Positions 1 to 14,500 of a stretch of 64,000 bases of DNA are shown here, piece by piece (within the stretch, counting starts at the first letter, position 1; every line of letters begins with the position of its first letter). The translations under genes were made by a program, and so were the position numbers. Source of the DNA: Luscinia megarhynchos (Eukaryota; Chordata; Aves; Passeriformes; Turdidae); assembly GCA_034336665.1 (NCBI GenBank), contig JAPFBE010000002.1:18144906-18208905 (forward strand), written 5' to 3'. The notes under the pieces are model-generated. The model ran no database searches. It worked only from the letters and a program-made list of their open reading frames with translations, and had not been told where the DNA came from.

Positions 1-3000
1 AAGAAAAATATGTATTATACTATTACAGCCTTTCATAGTTTCTATGAGCCAATGGTTATTTTTCTTTTCTGAATCCAAATATCTTCCTCCAAAGGCAAGC
101 AAATATATGTAGTCCGAGACCTTCTCTTTAAAACCATTTTCTGCACATTAAAAATTTCCAATTTTGAAAGCAGTCTTAAGATTGCAACTGAACTGCTGAT
201 GCATTCTTTTATTTACCTATGTATTTCCCACTCTCTTGCATGTAACAAAAATGCACCACTGAAACAACGACAACTGCATGAGCAGCACACACAAATTTCA
301 GAAGCATAACTTTCTATTTGCAATAGGATATAGAAACAATAAGAACGCTGGGCCAAATCACTCCTTCCTGTGGGAAAACCCGTGGCAGAGCGCCTTTAGG
401 CAGGAACATACTGAGAGATTTCTCTTGCAGCCTTGTTTGTTTTTTGTTTTTTTTTTTGCTTTCAACTGCTTGGGTTTTTTTTCCCATCTTTAAAAAAATG
501 CATCACTGAGGATGAGGAAGTGTTGGGATTTTCTTCCACAGCACCTATGAAACCCAGGGAATCAGACAGGCAGCAACCAGCACAGATGTCCTGTGCCATA
601 CTGCCTTCAGGACTGTAAACTCTCCCAGCTCACACCAAATGCCCCGGTGTGGAGGTCGTGCTGACAGAGCCTCCTTCCTCCCTCTCCCCAAAAGAAAACA
701 AAGACCTCCAGGAAAAAGGATAAACAGGAAATAAGCTGAGAAACAGTGCAGCCTCAGGTTGCATTCAACATCGGACCAAAGCCTCTAGGAAACAGGGAAG
801 TGGTCACAAGCATTCAAGTCATCTTCTGCTTTGAAGAAACCCCCTAGTGTCACATTCATCCTGTGTGAAAAGGAGGAAAAGCAGAGAGCAAGTGACTAAG
901 CAAGAGTGCTGACAAATGGTAGGGGGGACAGGACCAAACAAGACAATGCAGCCCTCTCTGCATGGCCACACCAAGAGACCTGTCTTTTCTGCAGGAACGT
1001 GTTCCTTCCACTTGATGAGGTTGCTGACAACATGAAACTGAGGCAACTTCCATCCCATAGAGAGACCTGAGGGGCCTATGGCTCCTGCTTCTGACAGAGG
1101 TCCACCCCTAATGCCCCACAAAACCAGCTAATGGGAGAGACACTGCAAAAGCAGAGCTTATTAAAAAAAAAAAAAAAAAAAAAATTTTTTTGCTTCCCAT
1201 TCAGTCTGTACAGGAAGACACTTGCTAGACCTGTTTCCTCCTTTGGGATAAAGTGTGACTCCACTGTATGTTAAAGCTGAGCCCACCAACAGTTACTCCC
1301 CCCACTTTGCTTATGTGTATTTATTTGGGGGTTTTTGTTTGTTTGTTTTAAGACCACTCTAAACAGCTACAGCTGTTTCTCCTTCTGGTGAAGAGCATCA
1401 CAGATGAAGCAAAAAGGAGAACACAGGCCAGAGGAGAAGGAAGAAGAAAGGAGAAAAAATGATGAGTCTTCAAAGTCACAGTCACTTGACTTGCAACTAA
1501 GAGGCAGCTACACAAGCACAGAGCAGCATGTCCCGGCCCCTGGGAGCTGGTACAAGTCTCTGCTCCAGATTGCTCCACTGTCTTTGCACATGAGCTCTCC
1601 CTTTGGAATAGATAGGAAGAAATGCACAACACAGACAAGAAGGGGGAAAACCTGGTACACATAGCACAAAGCTGCTTATTGTTCTACCTTCCGAAAAAAA
1701 TCCACATAACCTTAAAAGCAGAAGCCATGCACTAATTGGGCCAGGGAAAGATTAACACTCCTGGCCAAATAGTTTTATTGGTTTCATTAAACATACTGTA
1801 GTATTTAGTACAGAACACAGTGGGGAAGAAGAAACAGGGAAAAGAAACGACAGGTTAGGAACGTCCACCCGCCCCCCCCCATCCCCGCCATGCTCTGCAT
1901 TTCAAACCACTTTTCCCCACGAGGTCCAAACAGGAATTCTGAGCCTTCTTCATCATTTCCATCTTAGCAACACTATTAGCTTAGTCAAGGCTTTCCCACT
2001 GTTTTTTTTCTAAGTGGCACGAAAAAAACCCAAGGATCATTTAAATGAAGGCCAGACCTGCTAGTATACAAATTTAGACAAGAACAGAACTTCAAAGAGA
2101 GATATCGCATTTGAATAAACAAAGTTTACTGTTTACCCTTGAGATTATAATACCTAAGAATCGCTACACTGCACTCCAAACTGCTTCTGATGCACTGGGC
2201 TCCTAAGCTTCTACGCAGAGGAGTGGATTTTACTCCCAGAGCACAAGGCAATGCTCCCAAGAACAAATGGTCACTCCCACCCCAAGAGAGATGCCCGCTA
2301 TCACCCGCACTACCTTTTGAACATAACTTGCCATCAAAGCTGGCAGGAAGGAAAAAGGGTGAAAAGGCATCGTGTGGGAAGAAAAAAGGGTTAACACTAT
2401 TCAAAGCACTGCCTCAAGGCAAAAGAAAACCAAATGAACTAAGTTTTCCCAACTGACCTTTTTTAATACCAACTCTGCCCTTGCAGAAGTGTTGGTGCTG
2501 ACTCTGCACCCCAGCAGTAGAAAATTACACTGGGAGCATCATCTCACCATCATCACTGCTGGAACACCAGTACAGAGCAGCCCATAGGGAAGGGAAGACA
2601 AGCATAGAAATAGAGTGGCATGGGAGTATCTGGTGGCCACTCTTTCACTTAACAGTAAAAACTAAGAATGCTACCCCAAAGTTTTTGAACTTGTACCTCT
2701 AAGTAACATTTTCCTCTACAAAAAAAACCAAAATCAAACACAAAAACAACAACCAAAGGGAGTAAAATCTACTGAAGAGTACTCTCTGAACACCAAAGAA
2801 GACAGACTTCTCTTTCTATAAACTCTCTATGAGCTATTAGTGATAGAATCATTGTACCTGTGTTAGTGCAGGTGTAATACTTTGCCTCTTGAAATAACCC
2901 TGTGAGTCTACAACATCCGTATGTCTAACTCAGATACACCTGGACATGGAATAAACAAGTGAACCAAATGCTCATGGACATGCCTTAAAACCGAGTTGTG

Positions 3001-6000
3001 GACGATCTTCTGGTGGGAGTGGGACAGGGGAAGAAGCGCTAAACAAGAACAAGATGATCCCTGTATTTCCAGACTATTTTGCATGCTGTTGCTATAACAC
3101 CTAACAGGCTAAATTTTAAATATTCAAACATATTTTCTCCTCCTGTTTTATTTCCTTGCAAGCATGATGGGATACATGTGCACGCTTAGTTTTTATGCAG
3201 CTTTTGAAAACTCCTTTTTGGTGACTTATGGACTAGTAATGCTCTTCAAGACTTCGGCTCAGATGGCCAGAAGCTTCTCTCCATAAAGCGTACCAGAATT
3301 TGAACTTAGCTAATGCCTTCAGTGAACAACTCTGAATCACCATGATACTCTGGCATTACATTGGTGCAATACACTGAAAACAAGGAAGTTGTACTAATAT
3401 AACAATGAGACACCATACGGGCAAAGCAGGAGCTTCCTGGGTGAAATTCACCTTTATGGGCCAACTGGTTTACAGCAATGCACACAGCTACCGGGCAGCC
3501 TTAATACAAAATGAATTCATGCCCATCCTCTTGGCTCTGTGCTCCATTTACTAACTTGAAGAGGGAAGCCATGTTTGCACCTTTCACAGGTGCTGTGTGC
3601 TGTGGGAACAGCCCTCATGCAGGAGCTTGTGGTCATGCTAAGCTAAAAAAGAGAACTCAGGCAAAAGCTGCTCCGGCAACAAGAGCGAAAGTGAAACCTG
3701 GTGGCCCCCTGGTTCCCAACAGGAAAGCCCAGCACACTTGGTAATCTCCTCACAGAGTTTGATCTGAGCCTGCACTGAGTTCCTGACCAGCACTGCCTTT
3801 TTCAGGGACAGCAATGCCACACAGAATACACAGCACTGCTAGAACTGCAATAACCTATGGCTGCATTTAGCATCAGCAGATGCTGACGAATTTTGAGACT
3901 TTTCTAATACCTTAGTACTCTTTCCCCTGACCAAAGAGGTATCTGTGAGCTGCTCCTCATCTCTGCTGTATCAGCTTGTTGGTGAGTACCTAGCCCTCCA
4001 GGAAGCCTTTGTCACAAAACTGCAGTTAGCTTCAAGAGCTTGCTCAAGCAAAAAGGATACCGAGATTTGAAGACAGCTTAACAAACTTGGGACCGTGAAC
4101 ACCACATTTAGGCAACAAAATAAAGTCAGGGCAACAGGAGAATAAAACAAGTGGCTCTAAGCAGACATCCATCCATTCCTTCCCACGCTGACAATTGCAA
4201 ATACTCCTCCATCCTCATCCTTGCCTGCCTGCACAGCTGCGAGGAGGCCAGTGGGAAGGAGGCTGGCTTCCCCCAGTCACTGGGAATCACAGCAATGCAG
4301 GGGGAACACGGAACAAGACACGCCTTGGGCTTTACCCAGCACATCCCCTCCCCTGCGCCCTCCCCACTGGCTGAGGAAGGACACAAAAGCAATACTGTCT
4401 GTCCTTATAAGCTCTGCTTTGCATGTGTTCGGGGAGTGGGGACAGCTGTGCGGACGGCTCACAGAGTTCCAGGAAGTCGATGTGTTTCTTGGCTTTAACT
4501 CCCGTTTATTTGCCTTAGATGAAGTGGTGACCCGAGAAAGTCCCTCCACATCTCCCTTGGGCTGGCACTGGCTGCAGCAGGGCAGCACTCCTTGGGACAT
4601 GGCCCAGGGTCTCTCCCTACACTATCAGTCTTCCCTAGTCTGGTTGCTGCATCTCTCACTCGGGCCAGGGCTGGTTTACATCCCACTGGGCAAGCGGACA
4701 AGCCCTGGAACATGGTGTGGCAGAGGGTGGGAGTCCAGAGCAGAGCCAGAGACTGAGGGAGTGGGCCCAGAAGGCGGCACAGAAGTATTTTGCAAAGGCA
4801 GGACAGGTCAGGCAAGTGGCATCACACTGCCTGCCAAAAACACTGCCCACATACCCCAAAGGAGCCCTGGATGAGGCAAGAGAGCAGAGGGGCAGGGGGA
4901 AGCTGAGGCAAGGACCAGTGGCCAACACCACTGTGCATGTCTCCATGCCCAACAGGCTGAGGAAAAGAAGATGCACTTGTCCAAGGGGAGCCTCAGCAAT
5001 CCTGAGGTAGCACAGCCCTGGGAGACAAAACCTCATCTCCTGCTGCTGCTGCCATCTCAGACAAGCAAGAAGGGATGAAAGCCTGCAAAATGAGGAAATG
5101 ATCAAAATGTAGCTTTATGTGGTTTTTGCTTGTTTTTTCTTTTTTTTTCCATTTTCACATTGCCCTGACAAACCCACTTGACTTAAAACCCTGGAGGGGA
5201 TGTGGGAAAGCTATAGGTTAGTGTCTCATCACCTGTGTGCCTAAGCAAGTACTGTGCTGAGGGCATTAGATGTTTGTCCAAGAGCCCTATGGGTGAGCTA
5301 GATGCATTGCATTAGGGAGAGCCAGATGGAAAACATTTCTGAGTAACAGAGAAGAAAGAACCTCCCCTTCAAATACTCAGTTACAGCACCCCTCGGCTCT
5401 GACTGAGGCGAGGCTGCAGGCACGCAGGGCGGGTGAAGCAGGACGCTGGGCTCAGCTGGGTAGCTGTGACGGAGATGCTGACATCCCTGACAATATATGG
5501 CCAGTCTAAACCACGGGATATCTTGTCCTTTTAAGGTGGGCCAAGAGCAAGCATCTGTGCAGCAGCAGCAGCACAGCCCCAGCCTGCCATCAATAGCCCC
5601 TGGTGTCACTGAAAAAACAGGGCTCCTGTGCCATACCAACTGGCTGTGCAGATGCCTGGGCACCCACCCTGGGAGGAGACAATCCGTCTGCTTGTTCCTC
5701 TGCACAGCATCACGGAAACAAGAAGGCACATTAGCAACAAGAGGAAGAAAGCCACGAAACCATGCGGCCGAGCTGCTCCCTGGCAATTGGTGCCTGCAGC
5801 TGTTGGGGAGGGAGGGAGGGAAGGAGGGCCTGTCCCTGTCCCCATCTCTGTCCCTCACCCTGATGGCCAGCAGCTCAGCCAAGGGCAGCTTTGGAGCCAG
5901 CACTCGAGGTGAAGGTTTAAAGCAAATCTCTGGAGAGAGAAACAAACAAACAATTCACCCCCTCACACTTGCTCTTCACATGTAGCCAGAGCTGTGTGTG

Positions 6001-6999
6001 TGTGCAGGACAGGTTCAGCAGGGATTACAGAGGCAGGATGAATCACACTGAGGAAAATACAGAAAGTCTCCTGTGCTAGTGCCCTGGTTCTTGTACAGTG
6101 CTCTGGCTGCAATTCTCTTCCTCCAGGATGAGTATTTGAAGAGTTTCACAGAGGAACTGAATGCACAGGCAATTTTACAAAAATCATTCTGAAAATAGGA
6201 TAAGCCAGAAAAAACTCCAGGAAAAAACTCCTCTTGGAATAGCTATGTCCCACGTGGTGTTTCACCACTGTAAGTGCATCCATATGCTAGCAAGGAAACA
6301 CAGGCAAAGCCCAAGAGGGAGAACATCAGTTTGCTTACTGCAGAGCTCATCCTTTGCAGCCCAAGCACACTATCTTTGCAGGAGATGCCAGTGCACTCTG
6401 CTTGGAGCACTGTACCAGGTAGCTTTCCAAAACATTTTATGCTTTGCAAGATAACACAGCAAAATGAGAAAAGAAAAAGTAGAAATTACAGGGGTTTAAA
6501 CCCATTTCCTGGTGGTAGTGTTGTCAACAATCAAGATTTTATCATGAGCCTGTAAAATCTGATGGTGCTACATTACTTCATAAAATCTCCACTATTTAAA
6601 GTCAAAATTCAATTTTTTTGGCTTTTGGAAAAAGGACAGACACATTACATGCTCAGCAAAATACAAAAAGCAAACTGAAGAACAGATTAATTTTAAAGCC
6701 CCAAGGTTTTAAGGATAACCATGATCTCAAACGCTCAACCTGTAATTTTTTAACATAGAGGGATAGCAACACAGTGTCCCTTCTCTACACAGTACATTTT
6801 GTACTCTGGAACATATACCTTCTAAAACTAAAATGACTTTTTTAAAGAGAGAAAAGAATTGCAATATCTCAGCGTGTTTCTAATATTTTATTTAAAAGCC
6901 AACACAGCTGCACTTTAATGTTACTTAAAGATGGAAACCTACATCAAATTACCAAACTTGTTTTAAGCAGAAAGACATTCAACATGCAAATATTTTGCA
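1..6999. other. Distal part of presumed intron 1: no gene seen
   Basis: No coding exon is supported here. The DNA is AT-leaning, with a more GC-rich stretch at about 4.15-5.95 kb that carries several overlapping open frames on both strands. None has recognisable protein composition, and they look like chance in stop-poor sequence. A C-run occurs near 1.87 kb. The stretch is placed in the intron because it lies downstream of the minus-strand first exon; the gene's next exon could also be beyond the left edge. Confidence 0.5.
1163..1191. repeat. A22-T7 homopolymer junction
   Basis: Twenty-two A are followed directly by seven T. No target-site duplication or polyadenylation signal points to a retrocopy, so I call it simple sequence. 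Confidence 0.9.
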
Positions 7000-7160
7000 G
7001 ATAGAATGATTCAGGGGTTTGAAGCTCTTCTCACTGCTCTTTTCCAGGGAGCATGACTTGCTGACAGGATTAACTACTGCCAGGCTCACGAAGCTGGGAG
7101 ACAGCTGCCACATGGCAGCCATTTATTACAAAGCTCCACTCCTCTAAAGTTAAGGAAAGA
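7000..7160. promoter_or_regulatory. Possible conserved regulatory element
   Basis: This is non-repetitive, non-coding sequence of mixed composition with E-box-like CAGCTG and CACATGG motifs, unlike the low-complexity DNA around it. The call rests on texture only; no alignment was available. Confidence 0.2.
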
Positions 7161-7331
7161 GGCAGGCTGTTTCATCTGTGTTATCAGCAGGGTTCCTCTG
7201 CCCCACAGGCTTTAGTGACTAGGCTTTTTCTAAACAAACACCTCCTTTTCTCCCCCACCTTGTTAACATCATATCTTCCTGTATTCTGTTTCTGGTCAGC
7301 ACAGAAACTATTCCCCTTATCACATCCTCCA

Positions 7332-7351
7332 AACAACAACAACAACAACAA
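7332..7351. repeat. (AAC)n microsatellite
   Basis: A short, uninterrupted run of AAC/CAA triplets. Confidence 0.9.
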
Positions 7352-8506
7352 TTTATAACCAAGATAATTTGAAAAGTTTAGAAACACAAATCATATCCCT
7401 ACCCCCTTCCCCCTGAATTAGGGAGTTTTAGCTTGAGATTTTCAGAGGGGAGAGCACAGGCCACAGGGAGGAGAGAGAGAGATGCTGGAGCAAAGAGACT
7501 CAGAAGTATGCTGTACAGCCCTCCCTTTCCCATCACCCTAGGAAGCACTTGTAATGTCAGCCTGCAACTGCAATATCCTAATGCCTACATAGCTTTTTCA
7601 TGAGCAAGATAACTGGTAGCACTCCTTCCTAGCTTGTATCTCCATGCCAAGCAGAGTCTCAAGGCCCACAAGCCAAAACCAACATCTGCCCCCCACCATA
7701 AGAGGCACAAGCAGATCTCAGCTCAACCAACTCCTGCAGTGGCTAAGACCAGGAACAGATATCAATCAACTACACAATCTCCATGTGATATTAAACAACC
7801 ATATTAGACAACCATCAGTTGACATTCTCCTGGTATTGTGAGCCAGAGTTAAAAGATACAAACTAGCTGTTTTAATTTTACAGGGGGTTATTTGAGATAT
7901 ATATTTGCCACAGATGCTAAAGTACAAAAGATCATTCAGACTGAGGTTTATTGCTTTGTCCAGGTGAAGAATTCCAGCCTTCAGAAAAATAGCTCTCTCC
8001 CACCACCTATGAACAAGGGGCCGTGAGTTTTGTGAGCACACCCACTGGCTTAGACCAGCTGGCCAGTAGCCTTTGGGTCTGTTTGCAGAGCTCTGAATTC
8101 TGAAAGATAGTTTATTTCTTGGTTTAGCTAGGTAAATTAATTGCAGCAATAGATAGTGCTGGCAAGCCAAGTTGAGATCCACACAGGAAAGCCACTTGGA
8201 AAATTTTAAACAGCACAGCTACTTGCCAGTTGTACTCTTCAGTACGAGTTTTCTTTCTATTTTGAAGTACACACAGTACAAGTAACCTGTGGGAGGTGCT
8301 TCCAGCACACTGACAAAAAGAAACAGCATCTGTTCATCTTCATAAACTGCAACATGCATTCTAAGAAAGGGCATAGGGACCTTGTTCATCAATTTCTTAT
8401 GGAATTCAGAGGTCCCTCAGCTTATCAAAGAGTACAAGAAGCCTTCTCAGGAACAATATCTCTATCTGACCTGAAAAAATATGTATTTTCAAAACACAAA
8501 CTACAT

Positions 8507-8519
8507 ACACACACACACA
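8507..8519. repeat. (AC)n microsatellite
   Basis: About six and a half AC units. Confidence 0.85.
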
Positions 8520-11500
8520 AATCCCCCTTCATCCACAACCATATCCAGCAGCTGACCTCCCGAGTTTCTTGCAGTATAGTCTATGCTCTGGGACTTTAAA
8601 AGCCTAGCAGGCATTTCTAAAGGATTTTACAAAGTACACTGGCCTGGCCTTGTAAAAGCTCATGAGGAATCCACGAAGGTCATTGTGCAGCTTAGACAGT
8701 CTGCAAACAGCACAATCCACGTGCTGGTGAGGTAAGAAATGACCAGAGTCGGGCGGATAGGCCTGAAGACTTCTGCAGGGAATGTTTCCTCCAACAGTGC
8801 CGTAAACCCTAGAGGAAATGCCTGCTGATCTTCAAAGCCCTTCAGTAGGAACAGCCTTAAGTTTCCTGAACATGAGCATTCTGGTTGCAAGGCCACAATC
8901 CTCTTAAGCATACAGAGAAAAATATAAAAACAAAGGAAACAAAAAAAAAATTAAAATCCACTAAGGTTAATAACTGCAAATAACCAGCAAGACTGACCCT
9001 CTACTTTGCAACGAGCTGTCGGATCCATCCAGCAAAGTTTTGATGTTCCTCGGCACAACAGCCACACGGATCAAGCAGCAGCTTACAATCTCTGCAGCTT
9101 TCCTTTTTCTATTCCAGGCAGTCCTCCACACGTGTAGACTCCTGGAATACTCAGTTGTTCGGACTACGAGGGGATGCTACAGCTGTGGCTGCACAAGGTG
9201 TCCACCGTAACTATACCAAGGCCACTGCAGTGTGCTGCACTGCCAGCAGAATTTTAGGTACAGCCTTCAGTTGCCTGACGGGTTTCACAGGCGACCATGA
9301 GTAAAGGGGAGTCTGGACACCTGCACACTGCAAAGAATTGCAGGAAGTTTATTTCAGGAACGCTGGGGAAAAAAAAAAAACAGACAAAATTGTGAACAGG
9401 TTTCTTCAGCAAGTGAAGTTTCAAGTTGCTATTCCTTCAGCCAAAAATGTCTGCTGCTAGTCCAAAACCACCCTCTCCTTCCAAAAAACCAATTCTACTG
9501 CTAGTGCTTCACACATTTCCATGAAACAGATGATATAGACAATTCTTGAAACAATTCACATACAAAAAGGGAACTTCATTTCCTTCTGCTGACTCCATTG
9601 ATATATATTTAACAAAAACATTAGCCTGAAACAAACTCCTATGAACTGTGTATAGGTTCAACCCAGTTCTGGGTAAACTAGTAGTTGCTAATAGAGAAAA
9701 ATGAACAACAACAGCAACAAAAAGTGATCAAGTGGCCTGTGCACCCACCCCAATTTCTGCAGCAGGACAGCAAGAGTTTGCCAGTGGAAACTTGACTAAT
9801 CATTTTCATATATGCACACACAGCAAAGCAACATTGAAATATCATAATCAGACCTACAATACTGAAAGTCACACTTCTTTTGAGGAGTGATGCTTCCACA
9901 TTTACATTTTCTCAGGCATATAAACATACACACCCACAGCCACCTTCTTTTAATTCTAAGAATGAAATCACCTTGCTTTAGAGTTTTAAGCCAGTACACA
10001 GTATAACAAAATTTTTATTTACATGGATCATGCTAAGGTCACTTAGAAGATACTCTTCAACCAGAAGTGAAGAAAACCTTAAGTATTTTAAAAAACCACA
10101 AAAGAAAAAAAAAACCCTGATATTATTCATTAATTAGGCTGCAATTCTTTCAAGGAAAAACTGTTACTTCTACCCAATTGACAGACTCAATCCTCCAAAT
10201 TTCCCACAAAAATTGTGTTCATTCAGAGCAAAAGTAAAGGACAAAGAAACCTCAACATGAAAACTCATATTTTCACTCAGATGCTAGATGGCATAAGCTG
10301 TTTTTCCACTTCCAGTTCAAACACTACTGTTTTGTAACACAACCATACAATATAAAAAGATACAAGAGAATAATTCAGGCAATCAGTAGCCATCTCAACC
10401 CATACAGCAGACAAGCATGTCTTATGAATGAGTTAAAACAGGAAACTGAAAGGAGAATGCAAGCAAAACCACTAGTTAAATGCATGATTTTTTACTGTAA
10501 GGTGAAAAACTTTTCTTAACCCACACACTCATTTCACAAACGGTATCACGTAACTATCATTCTACCAAAAATTAGAGTCACCACCAGATTTGTTTCACTC
10601 ATTTCTCCATGTGAACTTCAAATGGAGTTTCTGAAGTTAGTAGCTTTCTATCTACTAACAGCTGAAGACAGAAGCTGGCTCTTTTCTTATCTGTTAGGGT
10701 CTGGCAGGCCATGGGGGCTATGAAGGTAAGCACTTTCATAAACAGAAACATGTTCAGCATTCTCACACCAAACCTGAAACAATATTCAATACAAAATTGA
10801 CATAAAAATTATGAGAGCTTACAGGTTCAAAAGATTCTCAGTTAATATACCCTTTTAAAACTTCCTAAAATCTCCAAACATGGACAATTTCTGAAGTAAC
10901 AAGATCTCTAAAATAGCAGTAAGCAGGCTCCCTAAAGGGTGGGGTAATTGGGAGGGTTATCACACCTCTGGGGGAAGTCACAGGCTCTATCTTGGCAGTG
11001 TTTCATCCCTTCATATACCCAGGGGACTGATTAGTTCATGATAAGCAATTAGGCACCCCAGGGAGGACGGTTAACCGTCTTACCAAAACAAAAAGGCTGC
11101 ACAAATGTAAGTCTCATTAGATTAAAGAAACACTATCTGCAGAACAGCAAATTTGTGTTTATTCCCTTCTACTGGAACTTGCAAGTACTACATTTTGCCT
11201 ACATATGGCACACACAGATCTCAGAAATCCCGAATTTGAGCACGTACTTGCTGCTAAATTGGTAACAAATGCTCTGAAGCATTTTCTTTCCCAAGACACC
11301 AGTGCTATGATGTAGGAAAAAAGGAGGAGGGATGGAGGGGAGGAATACAGTAAATACTGATTAAAAGACTCGAACTAGCAATCCCATTCATTTAAATTTT
11401 CTTCCTCATTGTTAAAATAGTCCCTAACCAAGGATGAGCTGCAGAAAGTGGGACCTGGAAATGCTGTATACAGCTGCATGCTGAATGAATTTTAGAATGA

Positions 11501-14500
11501 GACCCCCCAGTCAGCAGCAGACCCACCATGACATGCCTTGCTCCTAAAAAAAATGTTCTAGGAACATTGCTTGCTGTGGGGCTTGTGGTGAGGCACCCAT
11601 GTATATCACAGTCCTACCCATGTTAAATCTTTATCTCTGATGAAGCAGAGGGACAAACTCATCTTTTGCCTGCCAGCTGATGTAAAGGCTCCAACACACA
11701 CCAATGCTGCTGTTCCTAACTTACATCAGGCTCAGTGTATTTCGAAGTACTTAGATGGCTTAAAATATGAAGGAATGCTTTTCAATAAGACGACCCCCTG
11801 TCCTTTTCTGCTCTTTTATCTTTTTTTTAACAGTTTGCCATCCAGTGATAGGAGGGAACTCCAGCTGCATAGCCTGAGCTTTTATCTTCTGCTGACCATG
11901 CAACAACATAAAGCTCAGTGCTGGATTTCCTGCTGCTTGCCGAAAGGGGCTGTTCAGCTTGTTTAAATATTACTTGCCTTGGGAGCCTTGGAGTTGTGCC
12001 CAAGCACTACACTGTATCTTCCCAGCATCCATTTCAGCATGTACTTTAAAGGTCTTCAGGTCCCATGTACTGTGCTACAGGAGGAGCCTCATGATTCCAG
12101 AAAAGAAAAGAAACCCCATTCAACTCCTCCCTCTCTCCCCATTTTCCCCACTAATCCCTCTGCCTCATTCCATTACACAGGTAACAGAAATCCCTGTTCA
12201 TCCCAAAAGCATGCAAACACATTTAGTCCTGTAAACTGAACCAACCACAACCAAGGTAAAAGACATTTTGGTACAAAAGGCTACAGCTAGGAAGAAATCA
12301 GATGCCACATATCCTGTACAGCAAACTGCCAGTGTGCAGTGAGCAAGCAACGAAGAAAGTACAGTGGCAAAAGTGGATTGAGTACAGCAGCCTCCTGCAA
12401 CACTATATTTATAGTCTCCATCGTGGATTTTAGAAAAAAAGACTCTTTAAACACAACATTCTCTGAATTTGCAAACTTAATATTAAGGTACTTTCCCATT
12501 CACAGTGGTGATGAAAAAAAACCCCATGGTTTTCACAGAACCTGAAAGGATAGTCTAGCCTTCAGGAATTCTTTCAGAAGCCCTGCTTTTCACAATTATC
12601 GTGCAAACAGGAGGCTGAATTCTGGCTACAAGGTCAGGAGGAGATAACCTTGGCCAATAGAAATGATCTGCATCAGCCCAAAAGCAGCTCCAGGCCACCC
12701 ATTAAGCAGCCCAGCAGGCCTCACTGTTAACCTGTGTGCAGCCGGAAACAGCTGATAGGAATGGAGAAGCAGGAGGTAAAAAATCCAGATTCACAATCTA
12801 TCCCTGACAGCTGTGGACACAGCCATTTGAATCAGGAAAACTTCAGTAAATACTGATGGTGAGAACTGCCCTGTAAGGAGATGTCTCTCATTTTCCATAG
12901 CAGCTGGGATGCAGAAATACACGCACCCACAAGCTGATACAGGATTGCAGGAAACTCAAGGCTAGAAGTGAAAACCTGCTTTTAATCCATTCTGCTTTGC
13001 CTCAGCCTGCAGCATACAGACTGATTTAACCTGATGTAAGCCACAGCTGTCATTCAGAAGGACAGACTGCCAGTCCTCACTTTACCCCACAGCTCTGGCC
13101 ACGTGCCCTCCCTCCAGCCTCATGCCAGTTCTAGAGTTTGAACAACCACATGGTGATCCAGGATCATGGAACAGATCTGAATTGAAATTTGTGTTTGTTT
13201 GGGTTTGGTTTTTGTTTGTACTTAAAAATGCACATACATATAGTTTCATCAACAGCCTTCACACATGGGAGCTGAGACATAGTCAAATTACACCCTCTAT
13301 TTGAGTGAGGGATGAGAGACCTGAGCAAGAATGTTGTCGGTAACTCTACTCCTGCGGTGCTGCAGTACTGGGGAAAGATGAAAAGATGTAGTGGAACGAA
13401 CCCACAACCAGCTCCATCTCCAGACTCCCTCCTCCCACTCCCCCCTTGCTCCCTTTTCTCCAACTCAGAGCTCACTTGCAACATCTCTGCCATAAAAACA
13501 TTAAAAAACATATCTGAAGTTCAGTTTTCTGATTAAACCTGAAAACAGGTTCACAATAAAATAAACTACCACAATTAAAATGTCTCTACCACACCTCTCC
13601 CATGGAATCCCTGGATGAGGAGAGTAAGAGAGCAACAGCAGTCTTAGGCAATGAGTTAGTACTTTTCTGCTTACCTATCCAATTTTTCCTACATCAAGGA
13701 CTGGGTGTAACTTTTGCACAGTGCTAAGCACAAAACAAACACAACTCGAAAATATCCACCTCTCTTCCCGCACACAGCTGAATTAAGCCTAATTTTCCAC
13801 TTATTTGTTTGTTTGTAAACTTTTGGCAATGACCCTTTCCCCTTGCACAAAATTTACCCCCTCCAATACCACTTATGCTTCATTAAATCACATCAGTAAC
13901 AATGCTGAAACAGCCTGCCACCCTGTGCCACATGTACCAACCACAGCTCCAGAGCCACCAGCAAGCAGGGCAAGCAGCTCACCTGGAGTCCCCAGTTACT
14001 TTAGAGACAATATTTACAAACCTTGGGCCCTTGGATTTAACATACAGCACAGTGGGAATGGCACACATGCTTCCACAGGGGCAACTCACCTCCTAGAGAG
14101 GTTGGTATTTATTGTAAAATGCATCACCTTAAGGGGATGGGATGGGACAGAAGTAGAGAAAAGAAACCAAAGCTGCAGAGGGACAGGACGTGTTGCCCTG
14201 AGCATGTCCTCAGGCACTGCTAGCTCACATTGCTTGCACCATCTGATCTCTCAAAGCTAAACATGGAATGTAGGTAGCAAGTCATAACGCTGTGCAGGCC
14301 TGGAGACGTGACCCATCAGCTGTTTCTGCATTATAATTATTGCACTGGGGCACAGCAGGACCAAAAGTTTGCCTGGGCAGATTTCTGCAAAGTTCTGGCT
14401 TGTTAGAAATGACAAGGAAGGTCACATGCTGCTTTCAGATTTGTGATTACAGTCACTTTTCTGCAGGCCTGGCATTCCCTGTTTAAAACCCTCAGTCTGC

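Noticed and set aside
2840..2870. GATAGAATCATTG as a CR1 3' end
   Set aside because: CR1 ends carry repeated ATTCTATGA units; only a loose single match is present.
4221..4874. Plus-strand open frame of 217 codons with overlapping minus-strand frames
   Set aside because: Both strands and several frames are open in a GC-richer patch, a sign of composition rather than coding.
5298..5945. Minus-strand open frame of 215 codons
   Set aside because: Overlaps plus-strand frames of similar length, with repeated Asp/Arg and Cys stretches from simple sequence; no domain.
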